A stretch of DNA of 64,000 bases from Mesorhizobium neociceri. GTDB taxonomy: Bacteria; Pseudomonadota; Alphaproteobacteria; Rhizobiales; Rhizobiaceae. A model generated the notes under the pieces. The model was not told the origin of the DNA. It saw nothing but the letters and a program-made list of their open reading frames with translations, and ran no database searches. Positions 1-9,356 of the stretch are shown one piece after another (the first letter of the stretch is position 1; every line of letters starts with the position of its first letter). The position numbers were made by a program, and so were the translations under genes. Location: the NCBI RefSeq assembly GCF_013520985.1, contig NZ_JACDTY010000004.1, positions 124,001 to 188,000 on the forward strand, in the 5' to 3' direction.

Positions 1-2736
1 GCTGTAGGCGTTGAGGCTGGTGCCCGACAGCAGCAGCGCAAAGATCGCACAGGCGAGGCCGAGCGGCACCGTCGCCATGATGATGACGGCGCTGACGAAG
101 CTTTCGAATTGTGCAGCAAGCACCAGCAGAATGATGACCAGCGCGAAGCCGAAAATGGTGACCATGGCGCTGTTGGTTTCGCCCAGTGTGGCGGCTTCGG
201 CCAGCGGCAGGATGCGGCTGCCCGGCGGCAGCAGCGGCGTGGCGATCTGCTCGGCGACACCAAGCGCATCACCGAGCGCGAAATTGCCGTTCAGATTGGA
301 GGTGATCGCCACCGAGGGCTGCTGCTGTTCGCGCGTCAGCGACGGCGGCACGGCGCGCTCGGTCAGCGTCGCGATGGTCGACATCGGCACAAAGCGGCCG
401 TCGGCGGTTTTGAGGAAAATGTTTTCGAGATCGGTCGGATCGTTGATCGGGTTGGTGGTCGAGACCAGCTTCACGCCATAGCTGCGGTCGGCGATGTAGA
501 CATCGACGACATCGTTGCCGTCGAGCATCGCCTGCAAGGTGTTGGCCAGGCCGGTGATATCGATGCCGAGATCGGAAGCGCGCTCGCGGTCGATAGCGAC
601 CGCCAGCTGCGGCTGCGTCGGGTCGACGGAGAGCCGTGGCGTCTGGAAGCGCGGGTCGGCTTGCATCTGGGCGATGATCTTGACCGCCGCGTCGCCGAGC
701 GCCTTGCGGTCGTTGCCGACCAGCGCGAACTGCAGGCCGTTACCGGCGCCTCTGATACCGAGGCTGTTGGCCTGGACCGGGAAGATGCGCACGCTGGGCA
801 CCTGCCGGGTCAGCTGGGTGATCTGAGCCATAATCTCCTGCTGGCTGCGCGCGCGCTCGTCCCACGGCGCCAGCGTCATCACCATGAAGCCTGAGTTATA
901 GGCGCCGTTCTGGCCGGCGTTTTCGAAGGTGCTAACGATCTCGCCGGAATCACGCAGCGGCTGGATCAGCCGCTCGATCTTCTGCATCTGCTGGGTGGTG
1001 TAATCGAGGCTGACGCCTTGCGGCGCGTTGATGCGCAACAGCACGACGGCGCGGTCCTCGCTCGGCGTCAATTCCTGGCGGATGGTGCCGAACAGCGTGA
1101 AGGCCGTGGCGGCAAACAGCACGGCGACCAGAAGCACGATCCACGGCGCGCCGAGGCAGGCATGCAGGGCGCGTTTGTAGGCTGCATTCAGCGCACCGCC
1201 GATGCGTGCGCCAATGCCGTGACCGCCTTCGTGGTGGAGCGCGGCGCCAGTCAGCATGCGCGAGGCCAGCATCGGGCACAACGTCAGCGCGACGACGCAG
1301 GAGAGCAGCACCGACATGGCAAGCACGAAGCCGAATTCGCGGAACAACCCGCCGGTCTGTCCCGGCAGGAACGAGATCGGCACGAAGACGGCGACCAGCG
1401 TCAGCGTCGTGGCGATGACGGCGAAGAACACTTCCTGGGCGCCGAGCACGGCGGCGGCACGGGGCCCCATGCCTTCATTGCGCCGTCGCACGATGTTTTC
1501 GAGAACGACGATGGCGTCGTCGACGACGAGGCCCGTCGCCAGCACTAGCGCCAGCAAGGTCAGGATGTTGATCGAGAAACCGGCGAGGTAGATGGCGGCG
1601 ATGGTGCCGATCATGGCGACCGGCATCGACAGGCCGGGGATCAGCGTCGCGCGCCAGTCGAGTAGAAAGACATAGATGACGATCAGCACCATGGAGATCG
1701 ACAGGCCGAGCGCGATTTCGACCTCGTGCACGGCGCCGTTGACGAAGACCGCGTCGTCGCTGGTGATCTTGATCGACATGCCCTTGGGTAGGTTTTCCTG
1801 CAATTTGGCCACCGCAGCCTTTACCCCGGTGGAAATGTCCAGCGTGTTCGATTCCGCCTGGCGGATGATGCCGAGGCCGATGCCGGTCTTGCCGTCCGAG
1901 CGCAGCGAGGTCTGGCCTATGTCGGGGCCAAGCGTGACGGTGGCGACGTCGCGGATGCGCGTCGTGCCGCCGATGATGATGTTTTCGAATTCTTCCGGCG
2001 TCGTGACGTCAGCGGTCGTGCGGACGATGAGATCCTGGTTGGTGGTGGTGATCGAGCCGGCCGGCGAATCGAAAGCCACCGACGCGAGCGCGGCCCTGAG
2101 GTCGGCGACGGTGAAGCCGAGGCTGGCGAGCTTGTTCTGGTCGACATCGATGCGGAAAATCTTGTCGCGGTCGCCATAGACCTGGACGTCGGCGACGCCG
2201 GGCACGGCAGCCAGCTCGTCCTCGATCTGGTCCTGGACGATCACCGTCATATCCTGCACCGACATGCTATCGGAGGTGACGGCCAGCCGCATCACCGGAT
2301 CGGAATTGGCGTCGGCCTTGACGATGCGCGGCGGATCTGCGGTCTCCGGCATCTGGTTGGCGACGCGGCCGACGGCGTCGCGCACATCGGAAGCAGCGAC
2401 GTTCAAATCGACGCCGTCATTGAACTCGATGGTGACGCGGCTCGAGCCGAAGGACGAGGTCGACGAGATCGACTTGACCCCGGAGACGCGCGCGACCGCG
2501 CCCTCGATGGTGTCGGTCAGTTCACGGTCGACGGTTTCGGCGGCGGCGCCCTCGAAGGCCGTCGACACGGTGACCACGGCGCGGTCGACATCGGGCAGTT
2601 CGCGAATCTCGACGCCGTAGAAGGCGGCAAGGCCAGCGACAGCAATCAGCGTGTTGAGCACGAAGGCCATGACCGGCCTGCGGATGAAGAGGGCGGTGAA
2701 GCCGGTTTCGCTGGCGGTGTTGGCGGTTGCGGTCAT
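1..2736 (-). CDS. RND-family multidrug efflux permease (C-terminal end cut by window edge)
   Basis: Inner-membrane proton-driven pump of the HAE1/AcrB class. The frame stays open from the ATG at 2736 to base 1, giving 912 residues; the family is normally about 1030-1050, so roughly the last 120 residues lie outside the window. Visible hallmarks are the N-terminal cytoplasmic start and first membrane helix (FIRRPVMAFVLNTLIAVAG), large periplasmic porter loops, and the TM4 proton-relay motif GLVVDDAIVVLEN with its paired aspartates (complement of about 1500-1530). Its start overlaps the stop of the adaptor gene upstream by 4 bp (ATGA), so the two are translationally coupled. No TolC-like outer-membrane gene is visible. 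The substrate cannot be predicted from sequence. Confidence 0.93.
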   Translation of the reverse strand, partial: MTATANTASETGFTALFIRRPVMAFVLNTLIAVAGLAAFYGVEIRELPDVDRAVVTVSTAFEGAAAETVDRELTDTIEGAVARVSGVKSISSTSSFGSSRVTIEFNDGVDLNVAASDVRDAVGRVANQMPETADPPRIVKADANSDPVMRLAVTSDSMSVQDMTVIVQDQIEDELAAVPGVADVQVYGDRDKIFRIDVDQNKLASLGFTVADLRAALASVAFDSPAGSITTTNQDLIVRTTADVTTPEEFENIIIGGTTRIRDVATVTLGPDIGQTSLRSDGKTGIGLGIIRQAESNTLDISTGVKAAVAKLQENLPKGMSIKITSDDAVFVNGAVHEVEIALGLSISMVLIVIYVFLLDWRATLIPGLSMPVAMIGTIAAIYLAGFSINILTLLALVLATGLVVDDAIVVLENIVRRRNEGMGPRAAAVLGAQEVFFAVIATTLTLVAVFVPISFLPGQTGGLFREFGFVLAMSVLLSCVVALTLCPMLASRMLTGAALHHEGGHGIGARIGGALNAAYKRALHACLGAPWIVLLVAVLFAATAFTLFGTIRQELTPSEDRAVVLLRINAPQGVSLDYTTQQMQKIERLIQPLRDSGEIVSTFENAGQNGAYNSGFMVMTLAPWDERARSQQEIMAQITQLTRQVPSVRIFPVQANSLGIRGAGNGLQFALVGNDRKALGDAAVKIIAQMQADPRFQTPRLSVDPTQPQLAVAIDRERASDLGIDITGLANTLQAMLDGNDVVDVYIADRSYGVKLVSTTNPINDPTDLENIFLKTADGRFVPMSTIATLTERAVPPSLTREQQQPSVAITSNLNGNFALGDALGVAEQIATPLLPPGSRILPLAEAATLGETNSAMVTIFGFALVIILLVLAAQFESFVSAVIIMATVPLGLACAIFALLLSGTSLNAYS

Positions 2737-3896
2737 GAGCCTTCGGCGGCGGTCGCGGCGCGCTGGTCCTGGCCGGCGATGCGGACCTCGCCGCCTTCGC
2801 TGACGCTCTGAGTGCCTTCGGTGACCACCATGTCGCCATCCTCGATGTCAGCGTCGATCAGCACTGTCTCGGTGTTGCGCTGGATGATGCGCACGGGAAC
2901 GCGCCTGGCCTTGCCGTCCTCGATTTGCCAGACATAGGCGCCGTCCGAGCCCCACATGATGGCCAGCGGGCTGACCGCCGGATAGGTGTCGCCGGGGAAG
3001 CGCATGATGATGCCGAACGACATGCCGGCGCGCAGCGAATCGGCCGGATTGGCGATTGCCGCCTTGACCAGCAGCGTGCGGCTCTTCTCGTCGATATGGT
3101 TGTCGATGGCCGACACCGTACCGGTATAGGCTTTGCTCGGATTGGCGATCGGCGTCGCCGACAGCTGCGCGCTGACTTTGATCGCGGCGGCGAAGCGCTC
3201 GGGCACCAGGAACTCGACCAGGATCGAGGAGCGGTCGTCGAGCGTGGCGATCGCCGACTGGCTGGTCACGTAATTGCCGGCCGAGATCGGCAAGATGCCG
3301 ACCGTGCCCGCGATCGGCGCGACGATCGAGCGGCGCTGCAAGGCGAGTTCGGCATCGCTAAGCGCCAGTTTGGCGCCTGCCAGCACCACTTCGGCATCGG
3401 CGACGGCGACCGGGGTGGCGGCATTGGAGGCGCGCAGCGATTTCACCCGCTCGAGTTTGGCCTGGGCATCCTGCAGAGCGAGCTTGGCGCGATCCTGCGA
3501 AATCACCTCGGTTTCGGAATCGAGGATGGCGATGATCTGCCCCTTGTCGACGCGGGTGCCGGACTGGACGAGGAATTCAACAAGACGGCCGGAGCTGTAT
3601 GGGTTGACCGTCACCGAGGCGTAGGCGCGGCCGGTGCCGATCGCCTGCAAGCGATCGTTGATGGTCGCGGTGGTCGCCGGCAAGGCAACGACATTTGCCG
3701 GCCGCCCGGCGGCGTTACGGCCGCCTGCCTGTTTCGTCGTGTCGACCGCGCCGGTGGTGGCGGGCGCCGAAGCATAGGCCCAGTCGATGCCCCAGCGTGC
3801 CAGAACCTCCGGCGCACCCGGAAAGAAGCGCGCCCAGGCGAGGACAACCGCGACCAGGATCACAAGCGCAAGAACGATCTGTTTCCAGGCGGCCAT
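2733..3896 (-). CDS. RND efflux periplasmic adaptor (membrane fusion protein)
   Basis: 388-residue membrane fusion protein that links the RND pump to an outer-membrane channel. The chosen ATG begins MAAWKQIVLALVILVAVVLA, a single N-terminal membrane anchor with no lipobox. An upstream in-frame extension to 3977 exists but starts with sequence unlike the family. A biotinyl/lipoyl-like half (SSGRLVEFLVQSGTRVDKGQ, about residues 85-105) is followed by an alpha-hairpin rich in Ala, Lys and Leu (LALQDAQAKLERVKSL) and by beta-barrel segments (VVAPIAGTVGILPISAGNYV-like region). It overlaps the permease start by 4 bp. No regulator is adjacent on the same strand; the LysR gene at 4057 is the nearest candidate. 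Confidence 0.93.
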   Translation of the reverse strand: MAAWKQIVLALVILVAVVLAWARFFPGAPEVLARWGIDWAYASAPATTGAVDTTKQAGGRNAAGRPANVVALPATTATINDRLQAIGTGRAYASVTVNPYSSGRLVEFLVQSGTRVDKGQIIAILDSETEVISQDRAKLALQDAQAKLERVKSLRASNAATPVAVADAEVVLAGAKLALSDAELALQRRSIVAPIAGTVGILPISAGNYVTSQSAIATLDDRSSILVEFLVPERFAAAIKVSAQLSATPIANPSKAYTGTVSAIDNHIDEKSRTLLVKAAIANPADSLRAGMSFGIIMRFPGDTYPAVSPLAIMWGSDGAYVWQIEDGKARRVPVRIIQRNTETVLIDADIEDGDMVVTEGTQSVSEGGEVRIAGQDQRAATAAEGS

Positions 3897-4056
3897 CGGC
3901 ACTCCGGTTGGCAACACGTCTACCGGTTTCCCCAAGCAAAAAACGCGCAGCGACGCACCCGGTATGTGCGAAGCCACGGCGATATCATGGCTTTATGGCA
4001 ATTCTGCCGCAGCCATGCACATTAAATCTGCGTAAGGTTGGATAGACGCGCGCCCG

Positions 4057-4947
4057 CTAGGAACCGGTCTTGAGCATGTTGATCACGGCTCGCAGACCAG
4101 CGGAAAGATACCGCCGGCTAGGGTAGTACAGACACAGGCCGTCGTCCGGAGCACACCAGTCATCCAGGCAGCGGATTAGCGCGCCGCTTGCCAAGTGGCG
4201 CATCACGTGGTTCTCCCAGACATAAGCGAGGCCACAGCCTTGCAACGCGGCCTCGACCATCAGTTCCTGGTCGTCGAGGGTGATGGGGCCGTTGACTTCA
4301 ACATCGACTGCCTCGCCATTCTTCTCGAACTGCCAGTTGTAGATAATGCCGCTGGGATAGCGGTAGCGAATACAAGCGTGTTCGCGCAAATCGGCGGGCA
4401 TGACGGGCGTCTTGCGCCCGGCGAGGTAGGCGGGAGAGCCGACGACCGAGAAGCGCAGGGTCGGCTTGATGCGAACGGCGATCATGTCTTGCATCAGCCG
4501 CTCGCCAAAGCGGATACCAGCGTCGAAGCCCTGCTCGACAATGTCGACCAGCCTGTCCGTGGCCACGATGTCGAGGTGAAGGCCCGGATTCTGTCTGAGC
4601 AATGGCCCCATCACGTCATGCAGCACAAAGGGCGCGATCGAGGTTGGAACGTTGATCCGGACCGTGCCAAACGGCGTGCCCCTGAAGGAATTGAGGCTGT
4701 CGAGTGCCTTTTCGATTTGCTCAAAAGCGGGATGCAGCTCGGAATGAAATCGTGCGCCCGCTTCGGTCAGCGATACGCTTCGCGTGGTGCGGTGGAACAG
4801 CCGCACGCCCACACGTTCCTCCAGGCTGCGGATCGTGTGGCTGATCGCCGAAGCCGCCACGCCCCGCTCGACCGCGGCCTGCCTGAAGCTCCTGTAGCGG
4901 GCGACAGCCAGGAAAGTCGACAACTCGGCAAGCTCGGTTCCGTGCAT
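4057..4947 (-). CDS. LysR-family transcriptional regulator
   Basis: 296-residue LysR-type regulator. The N-terminal winged helix-turn-helix is clear ([56 protein letters not shown] is the family pattern across residues 8-64), followed by a periplasmic-binding-like effector domain of about 200 residues. It is divergent from the short-chain dehydrogenase at 5100 with a 152-bp shared promoter region holding a perfect inverted repeat. By the usual LysR arrangement it probably controls that dehydrogenase and itself. It could also affect the RND pair downstream on the same strand, although 160 bp separate them. The effector is unknown. Confidence 0.93.
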   Translation of the reverse strand: MHGTELAELSTFLAVARYRSFRQAAVERGVAASAISHTIRSLEERVGVRLFHRTTRSVSLTEAGARFHSELHPAFEQIEKALDSLNSFRGTPFGTVRINVPTSIAPFVLHDVMGPLLRQNPGLHLDIVATDRLVDIVEQGFDAGIRFGERLMQDMIAVRIKPTLRFSVVGSPAYLAGRKTPVMPADLREHACIRYRYPSGIIYNWQFEKNGEAVDVEVNGPITLDDQELMVEAALQGCGLAYVWENHVMRHLASGALIRCLDDWCAPDDGLCLYYPSRRYLSAGLRAVINMLKTGS

Positions 4948-4987
4948 GATGCTGTGCGTCCCAATTGGTATTCCATATTCACTACTC

Positions 4988-5007
4988 TAGTCAGAATTCA
5001 TCGACTA
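4988..5007. promoter_or_regulatory. Inverted repeat in LysR/SDR divergent promoter
   Basis: TAGTC-N10-GACTA is a perfect 5-bp-arm inverted repeat in the AT-richer intergenic space between the LysR gene and the divergent dehydrogenase. It does not fit T-N11-A exactly, but its dyad symmetry and position make it a candidate LysR operator. No binding evidence exists. Confidence 0.4.
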
Positions 5008-5099
5008 ATCATCATTATTCGGACCGTCTAGATAATGGGCACCGGCAGATTGGCCATCAGTTGGCGCCCGGCCGGGCATTCAACAGATGGAGGTTCATC

Positions 5100-5870
5100 A
5101 TGACCAAGACGCCATTCCGCACGCTTGACGGTAAAGTTGCGCTCGTCACGGGAGCGAGCTCCGGTATTGGCCGGGCTACCGCAGTTGAACTTGCGCGCCG
5201 TGGGGCAAAGGTGATTGCCAGCGCTCGACGTGCTTCCGAGATCGAAACGCTCGTCGCCGACATCAGGAACGAAGGCTTTGAGGCAACCGCTGTGGTTGGC
5301 GACGTCAATGTCGAGCAGAGCGTGATCGACCTGGTCGCGAAAACGGTCTCTATCTACGGGCGGATCGATATCGCCTTCAACAATGCCGGCACCGAGGGTG
5401 CGTTCTCGCCATTCGTCGACCAAACCAACCAAACCTACGACACCATTTTCAACGCCAACGTTCGCGGTGTCTTCTGGTCGATGAAGCACGAGGCAAAGGC
5501 GATGCTGGCCCAGGGTGCCGGCACCATCATCAACAACGCCTCAATGGGGGGCGTGATCGGCTTCGCCAATGCGGGCCTCTACATTGCCAGCAAGCACGCC
5601 GTTCTCGGCCTGACGAAGACAGCGTCGATCGAGCTGTTCAAGCAAGGCATCCGCGTCAACGCCATCAATCCCGGCATAATCGATACGCCGTTTCAGGATC
5701 GCATCTGGCCGAGCACCGAGGCCAAGGATGCCTTCGCCGCATCGACCGTGCCAGGTCGGGCCGGGTCGCCCGAGGAGATGGCGACGGTCGTGGCCTTCCT
5801 CGCCTCGGACGATGCCTCATTCGTTTCCGGCCATGGCCTGCTTGCCGATGGCGGCTATTCGATCGCCTGA
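5100..5870 (+). CDS. SDR-family NAD(P)-dependent oxidoreductase
   Basis: 256-residue classical short-chain dehydrogenase. It shows the cofactor motif TGASSGIG (residues 17-24), NNAG, the catalytic Ser in NNASMGG, and the YIASK Tyr-Lys pair. The C-terminal substrate region ends with the GHGLLADGGYS signature typical of the family. The ATG at 5100 is chosen because GGAGG lies 7 bases upstream; an in-frame extension to 4965 has no such site. It is divergent from the LysR regulator, its probable controller. The substrate is not predictable; glucose/ribitol-type or 2,5-diketogluconate-like annotations are common for this class but not demonstrated. Confidence 0.93.
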   Translation: MTKTPFRTLDGKVALVTGASSGIGRATAVELARRGAKVIASARRASEIETLVADIRNEGFEATAVVGDVNVEQSVIDLVAKTVSIYGRIDIAFNNAGTEGAFSPFVDQTNQTYDTIFNANVRGVFWSMKHEAKAMLAQGAGTIINNASMGGVIGFANAGLYIASKHAVLGLTKTASIELFKQGIRVNAINPGIIDTPFQDRIWPSTEAKDAFAASTVPGRAGSPEEMATVVAFLASDDASFVSGHGLLADGGYSIA

Positions 5871-5924
5871 TCGCGCCCAGCGCCTATGCCGGCGGCCACC
5901 GATCCGATGCCGCTGAAGGAAAGC

Positions 5925-6749
5925 CTATCGTAGTCCTTCCAGGTCGCGGATGCGCTTGGCGCTGTCGGCCTCGAGTTGCCGGGTGACGGCGCCGATCAGC
6001 GTCTCGGCGACAACGAACAATGCCGCCGAGGAATCCCAGGCCGACGGCACCGCGGTGCGTCCGGCGATGACATGGCGGGCGAAGCGGGCGATCGGCGACA
6101 GCCACTGGTCGGTGAACAGCACGATCTGCACGCCGCGCTGATGCGCCGTCTCGGCGAAGCGCACCAGGCTGTCCTGGTAGCGCCGGATGTCGAAGATCAC
6201 CAGCACGTCGCGCTTGCCCATGTCGATCAGCCGGTCGCGCCAGATGCTCTCCTGGCCGGCGAGGTGATAGACATCGGGCTGGATGATGGCGAGGTGGGCG
6301 GCCATGTAGCGCGCCAGCGGGTCGGTGAAGCGCCCGCCGATCAGGAAGGTCTTGCCGCGCCGCTCGGCGAGCCTGGTGGCGATGTCGGCAAGCTGCCTGT
6401 CGGAGAGATGCCTGAAGGTCTCGCGCATGTTTTCCAGCGTCGCTTCCAGCATCGGCGATATTGCACCGCTTGGGGACGCCGGATTGAGCGTGCGCGATGC
6501 CGGCGACTGCAATTGCGCCGCCAGTTCGTCCTGCAGCGCCGACTGGAATTCGGGATAGTTCTGGAAGCCCAGCCTGGAGACAAAGCGCAGAATCGTCGGC
6601 GACGACACGCCGGCAGCGGCCGAGAACTCGGCGACCGTCTTCAGCCCGATCAGCGGATAGTTGGCAATCAGCGTTTGTGCGGCACGCCGCTCACCAGCCG
6701 GCATCGTGCCGATACGGTCCGAAATCAGTTCGGCAATGCTGGAAATCAT
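5925..6749 (-). CDS. RpiR/MurR-family transcriptional regulator
   Basis: 274-residue regulator with an N-terminal RpiR helix-turn-helix (GLKTVAEFSAAAGVSSPTILRFVSRLGF, about residues 35-62) and a C-terminal SIS-like fold (GGRFTDPLARYMAAHLAII; VLVIFDIRRYQDSLVRFAETAHQRG). SIS domains usually bind phosphosugars, but RpiR homologues next to amine and amino-acid genes are common in rhizobia. It is divergent from the 6896-15139 gene set, so it is the most likely regulator of those genes. The start at 6749 (MISSIAELI) matches the family N-terminus; upstream in-frame residues do not. Confidence 0.9.
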   Translation of the reverse strand: MISSIAELISDRIGTMPAGERRAAQTLIANYPLIGLKTVAEFSAAAGVSSPTILRFVSRLGFQNYPEFQSALQDELAAQLQSPASRTLNPASPSGAISPMLEATLENMRETFRHLSDRQLADIATRLAERRGKTFLIGGRFTDPLARYMAAHLAIIQPDVYHLAGQESIWRDRLIDMGKRDVLVIFDIRRYQDSLVRFAETAHQRGVQIVLFTDQWLSPIARFARHVIAGRTAVPSAWDSSAALFVVAETLIGAVTRQLEADSAKRIRDLEGLR

Positions 6750-6800
6750 GGTTATCCCCCACCCTTGGCCTAGTCTGCAGCACTTCCCCGAAATCGCATT

Positions 6801-6817
6801 TGACAAAGCCTGACAAA
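6801..6817. promoter_or_regulatory. Direct repeat TGACAAA-N3-TGACAAA, candidate RpiR operator
   Basis: Two identical 7-mers with a 10-bp period lie on the same helical face in the 146-bp region between the RpiR regulator and the divergent amidohydrolase. Position and helical phasing suggest a regulator site; this is inferred from sequence only. Confidence 0.4.
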
Positions 6818-6895
6818 CTGTATGAAATCATCCACAGGGACGCAATGAGGCAAAATACGTAACATAAGATACAGCGCTCCCCAGGGGACGGCAGT

Positions 6896-7714
6896 ATGGA
6901 GAGAGCACGGCCCGCCAGCCTTGCATCGTCTGATACCGTAGGGGTGACGAATCCCGGCGGATCCAGCCCTTTCGTGCTGACCTGCGACCACGCTTCCAAT
7001 TTCCTGCCGGCTGAATTCGGCACGCTCGGCCTGACCGCCGATGATCTCTCCCGCCACATCGCCTGGGACCCAGGCGCGCTGCCGGTGGCCCGCCGCATGG
7101 CCGCCGCGCTCGATGCGACGCTCATCGAAACCCGCATCTCGCGCCTGATCATCGACTGCAACCGTCCGCTCGACGCGCCGGACCTGGTGCCGCCGGTCAG
7201 CGAGACGACGATCATTCCCGGCAATGCCGGCCTGTCGGACGCGCAGCGCGCCAAGCGCATCGCGCTGTCGTGGCGCCCGTTCCATGACACGATCGCAGAC
7301 ATCATCGACGACCGGCAGGCGCGCGGGCAGGAGACGCGGCTGGTGTCCGTGCACTCCTTCACCCCGGTCTACAAGGGCAAGAACCGGCCCTGGCATATCG
7401 GCATCATCCATGATGACGACCGCCGGCTGGCGTCGCCGCTGATAGCGGCGCTGCAGCGTCTTGCCGGCGTCACCGTCGGCGTCAACGAACCCTATTCGCC
7501 GGCCGACCGCGTTTACTTCACCCTCGAGCGTCATGCGCGCTCGCGCGGTCTTGGCTGCGCAATGATCGAAATCCGCAACGACGAAATATCCGGCGAGACC
7601 GGGCAGCGGAAATGGGCGGATCTGCTCACCGGCATCTTTTTGAATCTGGAACCCGAGGAGGCCAAGGGTTCCCGACGACACGCAATGGGAAAGTCAGTTC
7701 AATCGGCCAGCTAG
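6896..7714 (+). CDS. N-formylglutamate amidohydrolase family protein
   Basis: 272-residue metal-dependent amidohydrolase of the predicted N-formylglutamate amidohydrolase group (COG3931-like). Motifs are TCDHASNFLP near residue 33, RISRLIIDCNRP with the zinc-proximal Asp/Cys, SVHSFTPVYKGKNRPWHIG, and a C-terminal MIEIRNDEIS. The classical reaction releases glutamate from N-formylglutamate. Here the gene opens a cluster of APC permeases, a GS-family ligase and two dehydrogenases. I infer that the real substrate could be another glutamyl amide made by the cluster. An alternative is a true HutG-like role, but no other hut gene is nearby and a second homologue is at 48450. Confidence 0.85.
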   Translation: MERARPASLASSDTVGVTNPGGSSPFVLTCDHASNFLPAEFGTLGLTADDLSRHIAWDPGALPVARRMAAALDATLIETRISRLIIDCNRPLDAPDLVPPVSETTIIPGNAGLSDAQRAKRIALSWRPFHDTIADIIDDRQARGQETRLVSVHSFTPVYKGKNRPWHIGIIHDDDRRLASPLIAALQRLAGVTVGVNEPYSPADRVYFTLERHARSRGLGCAMIEIRNDEISGETGQRKWADLLTGIFLNLEPEEAKGSRRHAMGKSVQSAS

Positions 7715-7733
7715 AAACAACAGGGGAACGAAA

Positions 7734-9278
7734 ATGGCAGGACCGGATACATCAGACCATGAGAGGTCGGAGGACGTAAAAACGCTTCATAGCATGGGCT
7801 ATGCCCAGGAATTGGCTCGCCGCATGAGCGGCTTCTCGAACTTCGCAATTTCCTTTTCGATCATTTGCATTCTGGCGGGCGGCATCACGTCCTTCCCGCT
7901 GGCCATGGCGACCGGCAGCGGCTTCGAGGCGACTGTCGGCTGGATCATCGGCGGTGTCTTTGCGCTTGTCGTGGCCGCGTCCCTTGGCCAAATTGGCTCG
8001 GCCTATCCAACGGCCGGCGGCCTCTACCACTGGTCGTCAATTCTTGGCGGGCGCGGCTGGGGTTGGGCCACGGCCTGGATCAACCTGCTCGGCCTAGTCT
8101 TCGTCGTCGCCTCGGTCAATGTCGGTGTCTATGCACTGTTCAAGGACCTTGTCTGGTCCGGCGTGTTCGGTCACGACGTATCCGCCTGGGGGTATCAGGA
8201 GCAAGTGACCGGCGTTGTGATCATCACCGTCGCGCAGGCGCTGATCAATCATTTCGGCATCAAGCTCACCACCATGCTGACGGATTTCTCGGGCTACCTC
8301 ATTCTGGTCGTCGCCGTCGTGTTGACCGCGATGTTCCTGATCTGGGGCGCGAGCTGGGATTTCTCGCGGCTCACCACCTTCGTCAACAACACCGGTGACG
8401 CCGGCGCCGGCTATGTTCCTACCGCACGGACGGCACTGGTCGCCTTCCTGATCGGCCTGCTCTACCCGCTCTACACGATCACCGGCTTCGATGCCTCGGC
8501 CCATACGTCCGAAGAGACCCATAATGCCCGCGTGGCGGTGCCGCGCGGCATGATCCATTCGGTTCTGTGGTCGCTGGTGTTTGGCTTCGTCATGGCCGTG
8601 TCATTCGTGCTGGCCAGCCCGGATCTGGCAGCAACGGCCAAGGATGGCGCCAATGCCTGGTTCAATCTCTTCAACAACCTGCCGGCACCATTCTGGCTGA
8701 AGAGCATCATTGCCATCGCAATCGTGCTGGCGAACTTCATCTGCGCGCTCGCCGGACTGACGTCGACCTCGCGCATGATCTTTGCCTTCGCGCGTGACGG
8801 CGGCCTGCCCGGTTCGTCGGTGTGGAAGACCGTCAGTCCGACATGGCGTACGCCTGTGCCGGCAATCTGGCTCGGGGCGGTGCTCGCGGTCGCAGCGACA
8901 CTGTACTCGCCGGCTTTTGCCGCACTGGCCGCCGGCTGTGCATTGTTCCTCTATGTGTCCTACGCGATGCCGGTAGCCGCCGGCCTGCTTGCGGAGGGCA
9001 AGAGCTGGACCGAATTCGGTCCATTCCGCCTCGGCATCTGGTCCAAGCCATTCGCCGTCATCACGGTGCTTGGCGTTCTGGTCCTGATGTATGCCGGCAT
9101 CCAGCCGCCCTTCGACATCCTGATCAACTATGCCATCGGATTGATCATTCTGCTCGTGGTCCTCTGGTTCGGCATCGAATCGCGCCGCTTCAAGGGCCCG
9201 CCGATCGGCGCCGACATTGCTCGCCGCGCGGTGGAGATCGCGGCTGCGGAAAAAGCCGTCGGTCAGACGGCGGGTTAA
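7734..9278 (+). CDS. APC-family amino acid/amine permease (copy 1)
   Basis: 514-residue, about 12-helix secondary transporter of the amino acid-polyamine-organocation superfamily. The N-terminus has the consensus FSNFAISFSIICILAGGITSF, and TM helices extend to ILINYAIGLIILLVVLWF near the end. The sequence GFDASAHTSEETHNA is characteristic of the ACT/GabP-like branch. It starts 19 bp after the amidohydrolase with AGGGGAAC upstream of the ATG, and so sits in the same transcription unit. A paralogue follows directly. It probably imports the amine or amino acid handled by the neighbouring enzymes. Confidence 0.92.
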   Translation: MAGPDTSDHERSEDVKTLHSMGYAQELARRMSGFSNFAISFSIICILAGGITSFPLAMATGSGFEATVGWIIGGVFALVVAASLGQIGSAYPTAGGLYHWSSILGGRGWGWATAWINLLGLVFVVASVNVGVYALFKDLVWSGVFGHDVSAWGYQEQVTGVVIITVAQALINHFGIKLTTMLTDFSGYLILVVAVVLTAMFLIWGASWDFSRLTTFVNNTGDAGAGYVPTARTALVAFLIGLLYPLYTITGFDASAHTSEETHNARVAVPRGMIHSVLWSLVFGFVMAVSFVLASPDLAATAKDGANAWFNLFNNLPAPFWLKSIIAIAIVLANFICALAGLTSTSRMIFAFARDGGLPGSSVWKTVSPTWRTPVPAIWLGAVLAVAATLYSPAFAALAAGCALFLYVSYAMPVAAGLLAEGKSWTEFGPFRLGIWSKPFAVITVLGVLVLMYAGIQPPFDILINYAIGLIILLVVLWFGIESRRFKGPPIGADIARRAVEIAAAEKAVGQTAG

Positions 9279-9356
9279 CAGCAAGACTAGATGCTCCGGC
9301 CGGCGCAAGCCGTCCGGGGCAGGGTCGGCCAGCTAAGAACGCAAAGGGGACTTCAA

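Noticed and set aside
109..894. 261-residue plus-strand frame near the window start
   Set aside because: Antisense to the RND permease, whose TM4 Asp-Asp motif fixes the true frame.
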